From Novosphingobium sp. (GTDB lineage: Bacteria; Pseudomonadota; Alphaproteobacteria; Sphingomonadales; Sphingomonadaceae): a stretch of DNA of 7,554 bases. The position numbers and the translations under genes are program-made. The notes under the pieces were generated by a model. It saw only the letters and a program-made list of their open reading frames with translations. It was not told the origin of the DNA and ran no database searches. Below, piece by piece: positions 1 through 6,886 of this stretch; the stretch's first letter is position 1; every line of letters starts with the position of its first letter. The stretch spans positions 1-7,554 of the forward strand of contig VFKS01000517.1 in assembly GCA_009885425.1 (NCBI GenBank). The letters run 5' to 3'.

Positions 1-1490
1 AACATCTGAAGGAACGCCCGTTCGAAGTCGCCGCGATCCGGATGCTGGCCGAAGTGGCCGGACGGATCGGGCGTTATCGGGATTCCGAAACCCTGCTGCG
101 CCGCGCGCTTGAGCTGTCCCCCAGCTTCACCGCCGCGCGGGCCAATCTGGCCTTGGTGCTGTACCGTCAGAACCGCCCGACCGAGGCGATCGAGCAACTG
201 GGCCAGGTCTTGGCCGAAGAGCCGGACAATCCCGGCCATGCCAACCTGCAAGCCGCCGCGCTGGGCCGGATCGGCGAATTCGACGAAGCGATCGGCTTTT
301 ACGAACGGGTGCTGCAACAAGCCCCGAACCAGCCGCGGGTCTGGATGAGCTTTGGTCATATGCTCAAAACCGTTGGGCGGCTGGACGAGGGGGTTGCGGC
401 CTACCGCAAAGCGATCGAACAGATGCCGGGGCTGGGCGAAGTGTGGTGGAGCCTTGCCAATCTCAAAACGGTCAAGTTTTCGGGCGCCGATATCGCTGCG
501 ATGGAGGCCGCTCTGGCCAGCGGCGAAGTGGCGAAAGAAGACCGCTTTCACCTCGACTTCGCGCTGGGCAAGGCGCTGGAAGATCGCGCGCAGGCCGATG
601 CGGCCTTTGCCCACTATGCGGCCGGCAATGCCCTGCGCAAGACCGAGCTTGATTACGAGGCCGATGAAACCACCCGGCTGGTCGATAGCCTGATCGAGCT
701 ATGCACCCCGGAATTCTTCGCGGATCGGGCCGGGCAAGGCTGCGATGCGCCCGATCCGGTGTTTGTGCTGGGGATGCCGCGCGCTGGATCGACGCTGGTC
801 GAGCAGATCCTCTCCAGCCACAGCCTGATCGAAGGCACCACCGAACTGCCCGATATCCCGGCCATGGCGCGGCGCGGCGGTGCCTTTCCGCAGAACCTCG
901 CGGGCCTCAGCGCCGAGCAACTGGCGCGGCAGGGTGAGGAGTTCCTCGAACGGACCCGAATCCAACGCAAGACCGAGCGGCCGCTGTTCATCGACAAACT
1001 GCCTAACAACTGGATGCACGTGGCCTATATCCGGCTGATCCTGCCGGGTGCGAAGATCATCGACGCACGGCGCCATCCGCTCGGGTGCTGCTTCTCCAAC
1101 TTCAAGCAGCACTTCGCCAAGGGGCAGGCGTTCAGCTACTCGCTGTCAGACATGGGCCGCTATTACCGCGATTACGTGCGGCTGATGGCGCATTTTGACC
1201 GGGTTCAGCCCGGCGCGGTTCACCGGGTGACTTACGAAAATATGGTCGATGATACCGAGGCCGAGGTCCGCCGCTTGCTGGATTATTGCGGGGTGGAGTT
1301 TGAGGATAGCTGCCTTTCATTTTACAACACCGAACGCGCGGTTCGCACGCCCAGTTCGGAACAGGTCCGGCAGCCGATTTTCCGTGAGGGGACCGAGGCG
1401 TGGAAGCCGTTTACGGCGCATCTCGGCCCGCTGCGTGAAGCTTTGGGCGATGTGCTCGATTGTTACCCGGCTGTGCCAAAAACGTTGTAA
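1..1490 (+). CDS. TPR-repeat sulfotransferase, 5' end missing
   Basis: This is the C-terminal part of a cytoplasmic protein that joins tetratricopeptide repeats to a PAPS-dependent sulfotransferase domain (Sulfotransfer_3 type). The frame is open to the left edge, so the true start lies outside; residues are counted here from the first visible Met at base 42. Residues 1-150 form about four 34-residue TPR units, each ending in a pattern like ALELSPS, VLAEEPD, VLQQAPN or AIEQMPG. The 5'-phosphosulfate loop is GMPRAGST (244-251). The 3'-phosphate site is RRHPLGCCFSNF (343-354), with R344 and S352 at the usual eight-residue spacing. A C-terminal VRTPSSEQVRQPI (434-446) is typical of TPR-sulfotransferases. 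Family members transfer sulfate from PAPS to a hydroxyl or amine; the acceptor here cannot be read from sequence. The TPRs suggest a protein or peptide partner, which is inference. The next gene is a TonB-dependent receptor 109 bases on. Confidence 0.93.
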   Translation, partial: HLKERPFEVAAIRMLAEVAGRIGRYRDSETLLRRALELSPSFTAARANLALVLYRQNRPTEAIEQLGQVLAEEPDNPGHANLQAAALGRIGEFDEAIGFYERVLQQAPNQPRVWMSFGHMLKTVGRLDEGVAAYRKAIEQMPGLGEVWWSLANLKTVKFSGADIAAMEAALASGEVAKEDRFHLDFALGKALEDRAQADAAFAHYAAGNALRKTELDYEADETTRLVDSLIELCTPEFFADRAGQGCDAPDPVFVLGMPRAGSTLVEQILSSHSLIEGTTELPDIPAMARRGGAFPQNLAGLSAEQLARQGEEFLERTRIQRKTERPLFIDKLPNNWMHVAYIRLILPGAKIIDARRHPLGCCFSNFKQHFAKGQAFSYSLSDMGRYYRDYVRLMAHFDRVQPGAVHRVTYENMVDDTEAEVRRLLDYCGVEFEDSCLSFYNTERAVRTPSSEQVRQPIFREGTEAWKPFTAHLGPLREALGDVLDCYPAVPKTL

Positions 1491-1537
1491 AAGTGTCACT
1501 CTCGGCGGGCTGATTGGCAATTTCTTAACACCGCTGC

Positions 1538-1566
1538 TTGACGAGGCGGTTGGCAGGACTCAGAGT
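1538..1566 (+). promoter_or_regulatory. possible promoter of the TonB-dependent receptor
   Basis: TTGACG at 1538-1543 is a good -35 element. It is followed after 17 bases by CAGAGT at 1561-1566, a weak -10 with three of six consensus positions. Transcription would begin near 1573, giving a leader of about 27 bases. The site lies in the 109-base gap after the sulfotransferase, where no terminator hairpin is evident, so read-through from upstream is equally possible. It is tentative because alphaproteobacterial -10 boxes are poorly conserved and no Fur-like or other operator could be recognised. Confidence 0.3.
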
Positions 1567-1587
1567 CTTGCCAGTTGCTACGTCAAC

Positions 1588-1593
1588 AAGGGG
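1588..1593 (+). promoter_or_regulatory. Shine-Dalgarno that fixes the receptor start
   Basis: AAGGGG lies six bases before the ATG at 1600. The same frame is open upstream to 1249, inside the sulfotransferase gene. This site, together with the signal peptide that begins exactly at 1600, shows that the upstream extension is not translated. Confidence 0.8.
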
Positions 1594-1599
1594 TTCTCC

Positions 1600-1677
1600 A
1601 TGCGTATTGCTACTCGCCGCGCCACATTTGCCGCGCTGCTCACCTCCACCGCTATCATCGCTGCACCGGCATTCGCG
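1600..1677 (+). other. Sec signal peptide of the receptor
   Basis: Codons 1-26 encode a positively charged start (R2, R6, R7), a hydrophobic stretch about 15 residues long, and a helix-breaking Pro before an Ala-Phe-Ala cleavage site, giving a mature protein that begins at Q27. There is no lipobox cysteine, so signal peptidase I processing is expected. Confidence 0.85.
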
Positions 1678-4125
1678 CAAACCGCGGATGAGGAAAACAC
1701 CGACAGCGTCGAAATCGTCGTTACCGCGCAGAAGCGTTCGGAAAGCTTGCAGAAAGTTCCGATCTCGATCCAGGCGATCGGGACGGCCAAGCTGGAACAG
1801 CTCAACATTTCGAACTTCAGCGGCTATGCCCAGCAGCTCCCCTCGGTTTCCTTCCAGGGTAGCGGCACCCCCGGCGTCAACGTGATCTACATGCGCGGCG
1901 TCGCTTCGGGCGGAGACGGGAACCACTCAGGATCGCTGCCTTCGGTCGGTGTTTACCTTGACGAACAGCCCGTCACCACGATCGGCGGCAACCTTGATGT
2001 CCACATCTATGACATCGCCCGGATCGAAAGCCTGTCGGGCCCGCAGGGGACGCTCTATGGCGCTTCGTCGCAGGCCGGGACGATCCGGATCATCACCAAC
2101 AAGCCCGATACCTCGAAGTCCGAAGGTGGCTTCGATGCCGAGGTTAACTCGGTCTCCGGCGGCGCATACGGCGGCAAGTTCGAATTCTTTGCCAACACGC
2201 CGATCAACGACATGATGGCGATCCGTGTGGTCGGTTTCTACAAGCGTGACGCGGGCTTTATTGACAACGTTCCTGGCTGCCGCGCTTTCTTGCCCGAACC
2301 GAACCCGCTGGGCTGCCCGCCTTCGACCAATGGCGGCATCCGCGTCAACAACGCGGCTTTTGTGGAAGAAAATTACAACACCGCCGAAACCATCGGCGGC
2401 CGCGCCGCGCTGGGGATCGAGCTGGACGACAATTGGACGATCACCCCGGCGGTGATGTATCAGAGCACCAGTTCGCAAGGCTCGTTTGCCTATGACCCGT
2501 CGGTTGGCGATCTGCAGGTTCAGCGCTTTGCGCCCGAATTCCGGGGGGACAAATTCACCCAGGCTTCGCTGACCATCGAAGGCAAGATCGGCAATTGGGA
2601 TGTCACCTATGCCGGGGCCTACCTTGATCGCAAGACCAATAGCTCGAGCGATTATACCGACTATTCCGAAGCCTATGATGCGCTCTATTCGTACTATGGC
2701 GGTCTGGCCGGATATTTCTATTTCACCGATGCGCTGGGTAACACCATCAACCCCAGCCAGAAAGTGATCGGCAAGGATCACTTCAAGAAGTTCAGCCAGG
2801 AACTGCGGATCGCCTCGCCGCAGGAAAATCGCTTTCGGGTGGTTGCCGGACTGTTTTATCAGTACCAGTCGAATGATATCTTGCAGGACTATCAGGTCGC
2901 CAACCTTGGCCCGTTGCGCTCGGTCAACGGCCTCAATGGAACATTGTGGCTGACCAAGCAGCACCGGATCGACAAGGACTATGCCGCCTTTGGTGAAGCC
3001 AGCTTTGACATTACCGACCAGCTGACCCTGACTGCCGGGGGCCGGTATTACAAGTTTGACAACAGCCTGATCGGATTCTTCGGCTTTGGCCGCAATCCCA
3101 ACGCCAACTATTCGGCCACACCCTATAACGCCGCTGGTTCTTCGCGTACCGGGGTTGCCCAGTGCTTTACCACCACCGGATCGCGGCTGCGCCCGGTGGC
3201 GGGTACGCCCGGCGTTACGTTGTTCCCGGCGGCCATTGCGGGCACACCGTGCACCAATCTGGGTGTCTGGAACGGCAGCGGGGTTGATCCGGTCAAGGCA
3301 GAGGGTGACGGTTTCACTTGGCGCTTCAACCTGAACTACAAGCCCAGCAACGATGTGTTGCTTTATGCCACCGCGTCCAAGGGCTTCCGCCCCGGCGGGA
3401 TCAACCGCCGTGGTTCCATTCCGCCGTACGAACCGGACTTCCTTGTCAACTATGAGCTGGGCTGGAAGGTCACGCTGGCACCGGGCCTGCGGATCAACGG
3501 TGCGATCTATCAGCAGGATTGGCAGAAGTTCCAGTTCGCGTTCCTCGGTGAAAACAGCTTCACCGAAATCCACAACGGTCCGGATGCTCGGATCCGGGGG
3601 ATTGACGTCGATATCGCCTACAACCGCGGTCCCTTCAGCTTCCAGGTTGCGGCGGCCTATACTGATGCCAAGATCACCAAAAACCTCTGCGAAGGGGAAG
3701 ATCTGACTTTCGCTTGCACCAATACCTTGCCAAATGGCAATCCCAACTCGATCGCCTCACCGACCGGCACCCGCCTGCCGATCACGCCAAAGTTCAAGGT
3801 GGCCGGAACCGCGCGTTACACTGCGGACCTCAGCGGGACGACCAAGGCTTACGGTCAGGTCAATGCGTCCTATCAGGGCTCTGCCACCACCGAAGTGCGC
3901 GCTGGGCCTGCGGCAACCATCGGCGAACTGCCGGCCTTTGCGAGTGTCAATCTGGCCTTTGGGGTTGAGTTCGAACATCTCAATCTGGAATTGTTCGCCT
4001 CGAACGTGTTCGACGAACGCGGTCAGGTTTCGCGCTATCTGCAGTGCGGCCAGTGCGGCTCGCGCCCCTATGTGGTGGTAATCAACCCACGCACCATCGG
4101 GCTTCGCGTGGGTTACGATTTCTGA
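1600..4125 (+). CDS. TonB-dependent outer-membrane receptor
   Basis: An 841-residue outer-membrane beta-barrel that would import a scarce ligand using TonB-ExbBD energy. A signal peptide covers residues 1-26 (RR at 6-7, hydrophobic core, then APAFA before Q27). A TonB-box-like stretch, VEIVVTAQKR, follows at 37-46. The plug spans roughly 50-170 and carries RIESLSGPQGTLYG (141-154), the usual plug signature, then a TIRIITN segment. The rest is barrel, ending in GYDF with a terminal Phe, the usual BAM recognition signal. There is no N-terminal STN signalling domain, so it is not a FecA-type transducer. Length is normal for the family. Eight cysteines fall in four close pairs (227/239, 522/551, 697/706, 816/819), perhaps disulfides in surface loops. 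The ligand cannot be told from sequence; siderophore, vitamin, saccharide or aromatic compounds are all possible. It sits downstream of a TPR-sulfotransferase and ends at a strong terminator. Confidence 0.96.
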   Translation: MRIATRRATFAALLTSTAIIAAPAFAQTADEENTDSVEIVVTAQKRSESLQKVPISIQAIGTAKLEQLNISNFSGYAQQLPSVSFQGSGTPGVNVIYMRGVASGGDGNHSGSLPSVGVYLDEQPVTTIGGNLDVHIYDIARIESLSGPQGTLYGASSQAGTIRIITNKPDTSKSEGGFDAEVNSVSGGAYGGKFEFFANTPINDMMAIRVVGFYKRDAGFIDNVPGCRAFLPEPNPLGCPPSTNGGIRVNNAAFVEENYNTAETIGGRAALGIELDDNWTITPAVMYQSTSSQGSFAYDPSVGDLQVQRFAPEFRGDKFTQASLTIEGKIGNWDVTYAGAYLDRKTNSSSDYTDYSEAYDALYSYYGGLAGYFYFTDALGNTINPSQKVIGKDHFKKFSQELRIASPQENRFRVVAGLFYQYQSNDILQDYQVANLGPLRSVNGLNGTLWLTKQHRIDKDYAAFGEASFDITDQLTLTAGGRYYKFDNSLIGFFGFGRNPNANYSATPYNAAGSSRTGVAQCFTTTGSRLRPVAGTPGVTLFPAAIAGTPCTNLGVWNGSGVDPVKAEGDGFTWRFNLNYKPSNDVLLYATASKGFRPGGINRRGSIPPYEPDFLVNYELGWKVTLAPGLRINGAIYQQDWQKFQFAFLGENSFTEIHNGPDARIRGIDVDIAYNRGPFSFQVAAAYTDAKITKNLCEGEDLTFACTNTLPNGNPNSIASPTGTRLPITPKFKVAGTARYTADLSGTTKAYGQVNASYQGSATTEVRAGPAATIGELPAFASVNLAFGVEFEHLNLELFASNVFDERGQVSRYLQCGQCGSRPYVVVINPRTIGLRVGYDF

Positions 4126-4145
4126 TCCAGCGCTAGCGTAGCAAA

Positions 4146-4183
4146 CAAAACGCCCCGGACTCAGCCGAGTCCGGGGCGTTTTG
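4146..4183. terminator. bidirectional Rho-independent terminator
   Basis: A perfect 17-bp stem (arms 4146-4162 and 4167-4183) encloses the loop AGCC. The arm is GC-rich in the middle (GCCCCGG) and ends in four A:T pairs plus one C:G pair, so each strand shows a hairpin followed by a short T run. It begins 20 bases after the receptor stop and ends four bases before the stop codon of the converging 92-residue gene, so it can end transcription from both sides. Confidence 0.92.
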
Positions 4184-4187
4184 CTAT

Positions 4188-4466
4188 TCAGCTTTCGGGA
4201 TCGCCAAACCGTTCGAGCCGGAATGCCGCACTGAGATAGTCCTCGGCGGCCGCCTTGAGCTTTGGCTCCTTGGCAAAGGCTTCTGCTGGGAGCGGCGCTG
4301 CATCAAAGGTGTGGAGCAGGGTCCACAGCGCAAATTTGCGGCCGGCATCGCGCTCGACCCCGAACCCGATCTTGAGGCGTTCGATGGCGATGCCGAATTC
4401 AGCCTCGGTCAGTGTCGCGGGGTCGTCGGTTTCAAAGAAATGCAGCAGCAGGGCTTCGAGGTCCAT
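4188..4466 (-). CDS. small acidic protein of unknown function, last gene of the ubi operon
   Basis: I do not recognise this 92-residue protein as a named family. It is acidic (18 Asp/Glu against 10 Lys/Arg), has no cysteine, no signal peptide and no membrane segment, and looks mostly helical. A conserved-looking centre reads FGVERDAGRKFALWTLLH (35-52). Its ATG follows the ubiB stop by only four bases (TAA-GGCC-ATG), and the AAGG formed at the junction is too near the ATG to be a normal Shine-Dalgarno. Translation is therefore probably coupled to ubiB. Its TGA stops against the shared terminator, which makes it the last gene of the transcript. It is likely a real gene, because the spacing is tight and the frame fills the gap exactly. 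A role in quinone synthesis is suggested only by position. Confidence 0.75.
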   Translation of the reverse strand: MDLEALLLHFFETDDPATLTEAEFGIAIERLKIGFGVERDAGRKFALWTLLHTFDAAPLPAEAFAKEPKLKAAAEDYLSAAFRLERFGDPES

Positions 4467-4470
4467 GGCC

Positions 4471-6021
4471 TTAGAGCCAGCCCAGCATCTGCGCCGCCCA
4501 CAGCCCGGCGCCGCCGAGCCCGGCTGCAGCCAGATAGCCCAGCCAGCCGCGCCCGCCTTGCCGCCTTGCCCAGATCAACTCGATCTCGGGCAGCGGCGGG
4601 GCTTCAGGCGCGCCGCCCTTGGCCGGGAACTTGTCTTCGATCCGGCGGATCAGATCGGGCAGGCGCAGCAGCGTTTCGGCATCCGTGCGCAGCCGGTCGG
4701 CGATCGCCGCCTCTGGCCCCAATTCGTCGCGGATCCAGTCGCGGACATAGGGCGCGGCGACATCCCACATATTGATCCCGGGATTGAGCTGGGTGGCGAG
4801 GCCTTCGACCATCACCATGGTCTTTTGCAGCAGCAGCAGGTGCGGCTGGGTCGCCATGTCGAACTCGCGGGTGATCGCAAACAGACTGTCGAGCATCTGC
4901 CCGACCGACAGCTCGCTGACCGGGCGTCCGCGGGTCGGTTCACCGACTGCACGTAACGCCGTGGCGAACTCATCGACCGAATGATAGCTCGGAACGTACT
5001 GCGCCTCGAAATGGATCTCGGCGACGCGGCGGTAATTGCCCGTTGTCAGCCCATAGAGGATCTCGGCCAGCCAGAGCCGGGCGCGGCGGTCAATCCGGCC
5101 CATGATCCCGAAATCGATCGCGGCGATAGTCCCGTTGGACTGCACGAACAGGTTGCCCTGGTGCATATCGGCATGGAAAAATCCGTTGCTGATCGCCTGA
5201 CGCAGGAAGGTCAGCACCAGATGCTCGGCGAGCGCCGGCAGATCGTGCCCGGCGGCGCGGAGCGCTTCGGTTTCGTTGATCTTGATCCCGTCGATCCAGT
5301 CGATCGTCATCACCCGGCTGTTGGTTCGATCCCAGTCGATGCCGGGAACGAGGTAGCCCTCGGTGTCCTGCATCTTCTCAGCAAGTTCTGACGCCGAAGC
5401 CGCCTCGCGCCGCAGATCGAGTTCGCGCAGGGTCCAGCGCTTGAAATTGGCGATCACCAGCCGGGGGCGCAGCCGGGCCGGCTCGCCGCCCAAAGCCTCA
5501 AGGTGCGCTGCGGCCCATTCATAGGTCTGGATATCGGCGCCGAACTTTTCGCGAATGCCGGGGCGCAGCACTTTGACCGCGACATCCCGTCCTTCGATGG
5601 TCACCGCACGGTGGACCTGCGCGATCGAGGCGGCGCCGACCGATACTTCCTCGATCGAAGCGAACAATGCCTCGACCGGTTTGCCAAAGCTGGTCTCAAT
5701 CTCGCGCTTGATCGCCGCAAAGGGGACGGGTGGCAGGCTATCTTGCAGCAGCAACAGGTTGTGCGCGGCTTCCTCGCCGACAATGTCGGGGCGGGTTGCC
5801 AGCGTCTGCCCCAGCTTGATCGCCGCCGGGCCAATCGCCTGAAACGCCCCGGCATAGTCGGGCACTTTGGGCTGGAACGTGCCCATCCGCGCGACCCGGA
5901 TCAGGCGGCGGACCTGCGGCGGGGTGTTGGGATCATTCTCGATCCCGCGCAGCGCGCCGTGCCGTGCCAGGATCCGGCCCCAGCGCAGCAGACGAAGAAT
6001 ATGGGTGGTGGGGCGGGTCAT
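4471..6021 (-). CDS. ubiB: UbiB, ubiquinone biosynthesis atypical kinase/ATPase
   Basis: A 516-residue member of the ABC1/ADCK/UbiB atypical kinase family, needed for ubiquinone synthesis and thought to act as a membrane-bound ATPase that helps the pathway handle its lipid intermediates. Databases often call it '2-polyprenylphenol 6-hydroxylase', a historical misassignment. Visible features in order: the KxGQ motif as KLGQ (69-72); the Ala-rich loop GAASIAQVHR (129-138) in place of a Gly-rich loop; the nucleotide Lys in VAVK (K150); ExD as ELD (200-202); the catalytic loop HADMHQGN (283-290); and the metal-binding DFG (303-305). Gln288 replaces the Pro of the E. coli-type HADMHPGN. One hydrophobic segment (about 492-513) at the C-terminus should anchor it in the inner membrane. 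GGAAGG lies 11 bases before the ATG, with no nearer in-frame start. It follows ubiE by 69 bases and is coupled to the small gene after it. Confidence 0.96.
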   Translation of the reverse strand: MTRPTTHILRLLRWGRILARHGALRGIENDPNTPPQVRRLIRVARMGTFQPKVPDYAGAFQAIGPAAIKLGQTLATRPDIVGEEAAHNLLLLQDSLPPVPFAAIKREIETSFGKPVEALFASIEEVSVGAASIAQVHRAVTIEGRDVAVKVLRPGIREKFGADIQTYEWAAAHLEALGGEPARLRPRLVIANFKRWTLRELDLRREAASASELAEKMQDTEGYLVPGIDWDRTNSRVMTIDWIDGIKINETEALRAAGHDLPALAEHLVLTFLRQAISNGFFHADMHQGNLFVQSNGTIAAIDFGIMGRIDRRARLWLAEILYGLTTGNYRRVAEIHFEAQYVPSYHSVDEFATALRAVGEPTRGRPVSELSVGQMLDSLFAITREFDMATQPHLLLLQKTMVMVEGLATQLNPGINMWDVAAPYVRDWIRDELGPEAAIADRLRTDAETLLRLPDLIRRIEDKFPAKGGAPEAPPLPEIELIWARRQGGRGWLGYLAAAGLGGAGLWAAQMLGWL

Positions 6022-6032
6022 GCCGTTGCCCG

Positions 6033-6038
6033 CCTTCC
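6033..6038 (-). promoter_or_regulatory. Shine-Dalgarno of ubiB
   Basis: GGAAGG on the minus strand, 11 bases upstream of the ubiB ATG. The match is strong but the spacing is somewhat long. The rest of the 69-base ubiE-ubiB gap shows no convincing terminator or promoter, so the two genes probably share a transcript. Confidence 0.6.
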
Positions 6039-6090
6039 GGTGTTGCGCGAGCGCACGGCTTCGCCGGGCGCGGTCAACGCACGTGGCATG

Positions 6091-6822
6091 TCAAATTTTC
6101 CAACCGGAGTGAATGGCCACCAGACCGCCCAGAATCGGTTCAACCCGGGTGTTCACGAACCCGGCGGTGCGGATCATTGCCTCAAATTCAGGCATGGGCG
6201 GGAACCGGCGGATCGATTCGATCAGATAGCGATAGCTGTCACCATCCCCGGCGATCGCCTCACCAATCCGGGGGACCAGATTGTGCGAGTAGTAATCATA
6301 GGCTTCCTTGAAGCCGGGCCACTCGGTTGTCGAAAATTCCAGGCAATAGAACCGCCCGCCATGCTTGAGCACGCGGTATGCCTCAGTCAGCGCGGCATCG
6401 ATCCGGGTGACGTTGCGAATGCCAAATGCGATGGTGTAGCCATCGAAGAACCGGTCCGGAAAGCTCAGCACTTCGGCGTTCTGGCGCGACCAGACCAGGT
6501 CATCGAGGCCTTTGTCGATCGCCCGTTCGATCCCGACATCGAGCATATCCTGATTGATGTCGGATACGGTGATCGTCGCGCCCATCGCAGCCATGCGAAA
6601 GGCGATGTCGCCGGTGCCGCCGGCCATGTCGAGGATCTGCTCACCCGGCTGGGGTTTGAGCCGCCGCACGAACTTGTCCTTCCACAGCCGGTGCATGCCC
6701 GCCGACATGGCGTCGTTCATGACGTCGTACTTCTTGGCGACGGCGGAAAACACCGCGCCAACCCGCTCGGTCTTCTCCGCCGGAGTGACCTCTTCGTAAC
6801 CGAAGGAAACTGTATCGCTCAT
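6091..6822 (-). CDS. ubiE: UbiE, demethoxyubiquinol C-methyltransferase
   Basis: A 243-residue class I SAM-dependent methyltransferase of the cytoplasm. It adds the ring C-methyl group to 2-polyprenyl-6-methoxy-1,4-benzoquinol in ubiquinone synthesis (the same enzyme makes menaquinone from demethylmenaquinone where that pathway exists). Family features seen: VFSAVAKKYDVMND (24-37); the SAM loop DMAGGTGD (65-72); DIN (88-90) at the end of strand two; AFGIRNV (132-138); LKHGGRFYCLEFS (152-164); and the C-terminal GGLVAIHSGWK (232-242). The frame is open upstream by 36 more codons, but those are low-complexity and cross the end of the preceding gene. The ATG at 6822 gives the normal MSDTVSFGY start with AAGG nine bases upstream. 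It lies 64 bases after the DUF1993 gene and 69 bases before ubiB. Confidence 0.97.
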   Translation of the reverse strand: MSDTVSFGYEEVTPAEKTERVGAVFSAVAKKYDVMNDAMSAGMHRLWKDKFVRRLKPQPGEQILDMAGGTGDIAFRMAAMGATITVSDINQDMLDVGIERAIDKGLDDLVWSRQNAEVLSFPDRFFDGYTIAFGIRNVTRIDAALTEAYRVLKHGGRFYCLEFSTTEWPGFKEAYDYYSHNLVPRIGEAIAGDGDSYRYLIESIRRFPPMPEFEAMIRTAGFVNTRVEPILGGLVAIHSGWKI

Positions 6823-6831
6823 GGCCCCGCG

Positions 6832-6835
6832 CCTT
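6832..6835 (-). promoter_or_regulatory. Shine-Dalgarno that supports the ubiE start at 6822
   Basis: AAGG (within CTAAGGCG) lies nine bases before the ATG at 6822. It supports the 243-residue start over the 279-residue reading of the same frame. No convincing promoter is visible in the 64-base gap to the DUF1993 gene, so ubiE may depend on transcription from upstream. Confidence 0.55.
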
Positions 6836-6886
6836 AGCGACAAGCGCCGCGCGGTGCCAGTGAAAGCGTGTGCAGATTTGACCCGA

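Noticed and set aside
1249..1599. A 117-codon upstream extension of the receptor frame
   Set aside because: It overlaps the sulfotransferase gene out of frame. The signal peptide and the Shine-Dalgarno both place the start at 1600.
1927..3573. A 548-codon open frame on the minus strand opposite the receptor
   Set aside because: It lies wholly within the receptor gene, has no domain pattern or ribosome binding site, and is an expected effect of GC-rich codon bias on the opposite strand.
4255..4956. A 233-codon plus-strand frame after the terminator
   Set aside because: It overlaps ubiB and the small coupled gene on the other strand, and its translation is low-complexity with no family features.
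4471..6021. Annotation of UbiB as a 2-polyprenylphenol 6-hydroxylase
   Set aside because: The sequence has kinase-like motifs (KxGQ, HxD loop, DFG) and no flavin-binding motif. The hydroxylase name comes from old genetic inference.
5503..6837. A 444-codon open frame on the plus strand opposite ubiE and ubiB
   Set aside because: It overlaps two clear genes and their gap, and the translation has no recognisable motif.
6838..6860. A GC-rich palindrome around CCGCGCGG after the DUF1993 gene, considered as a terminator
   Set aside because: The stem is short, allows almost no loop, and has no T run on the minus strand.
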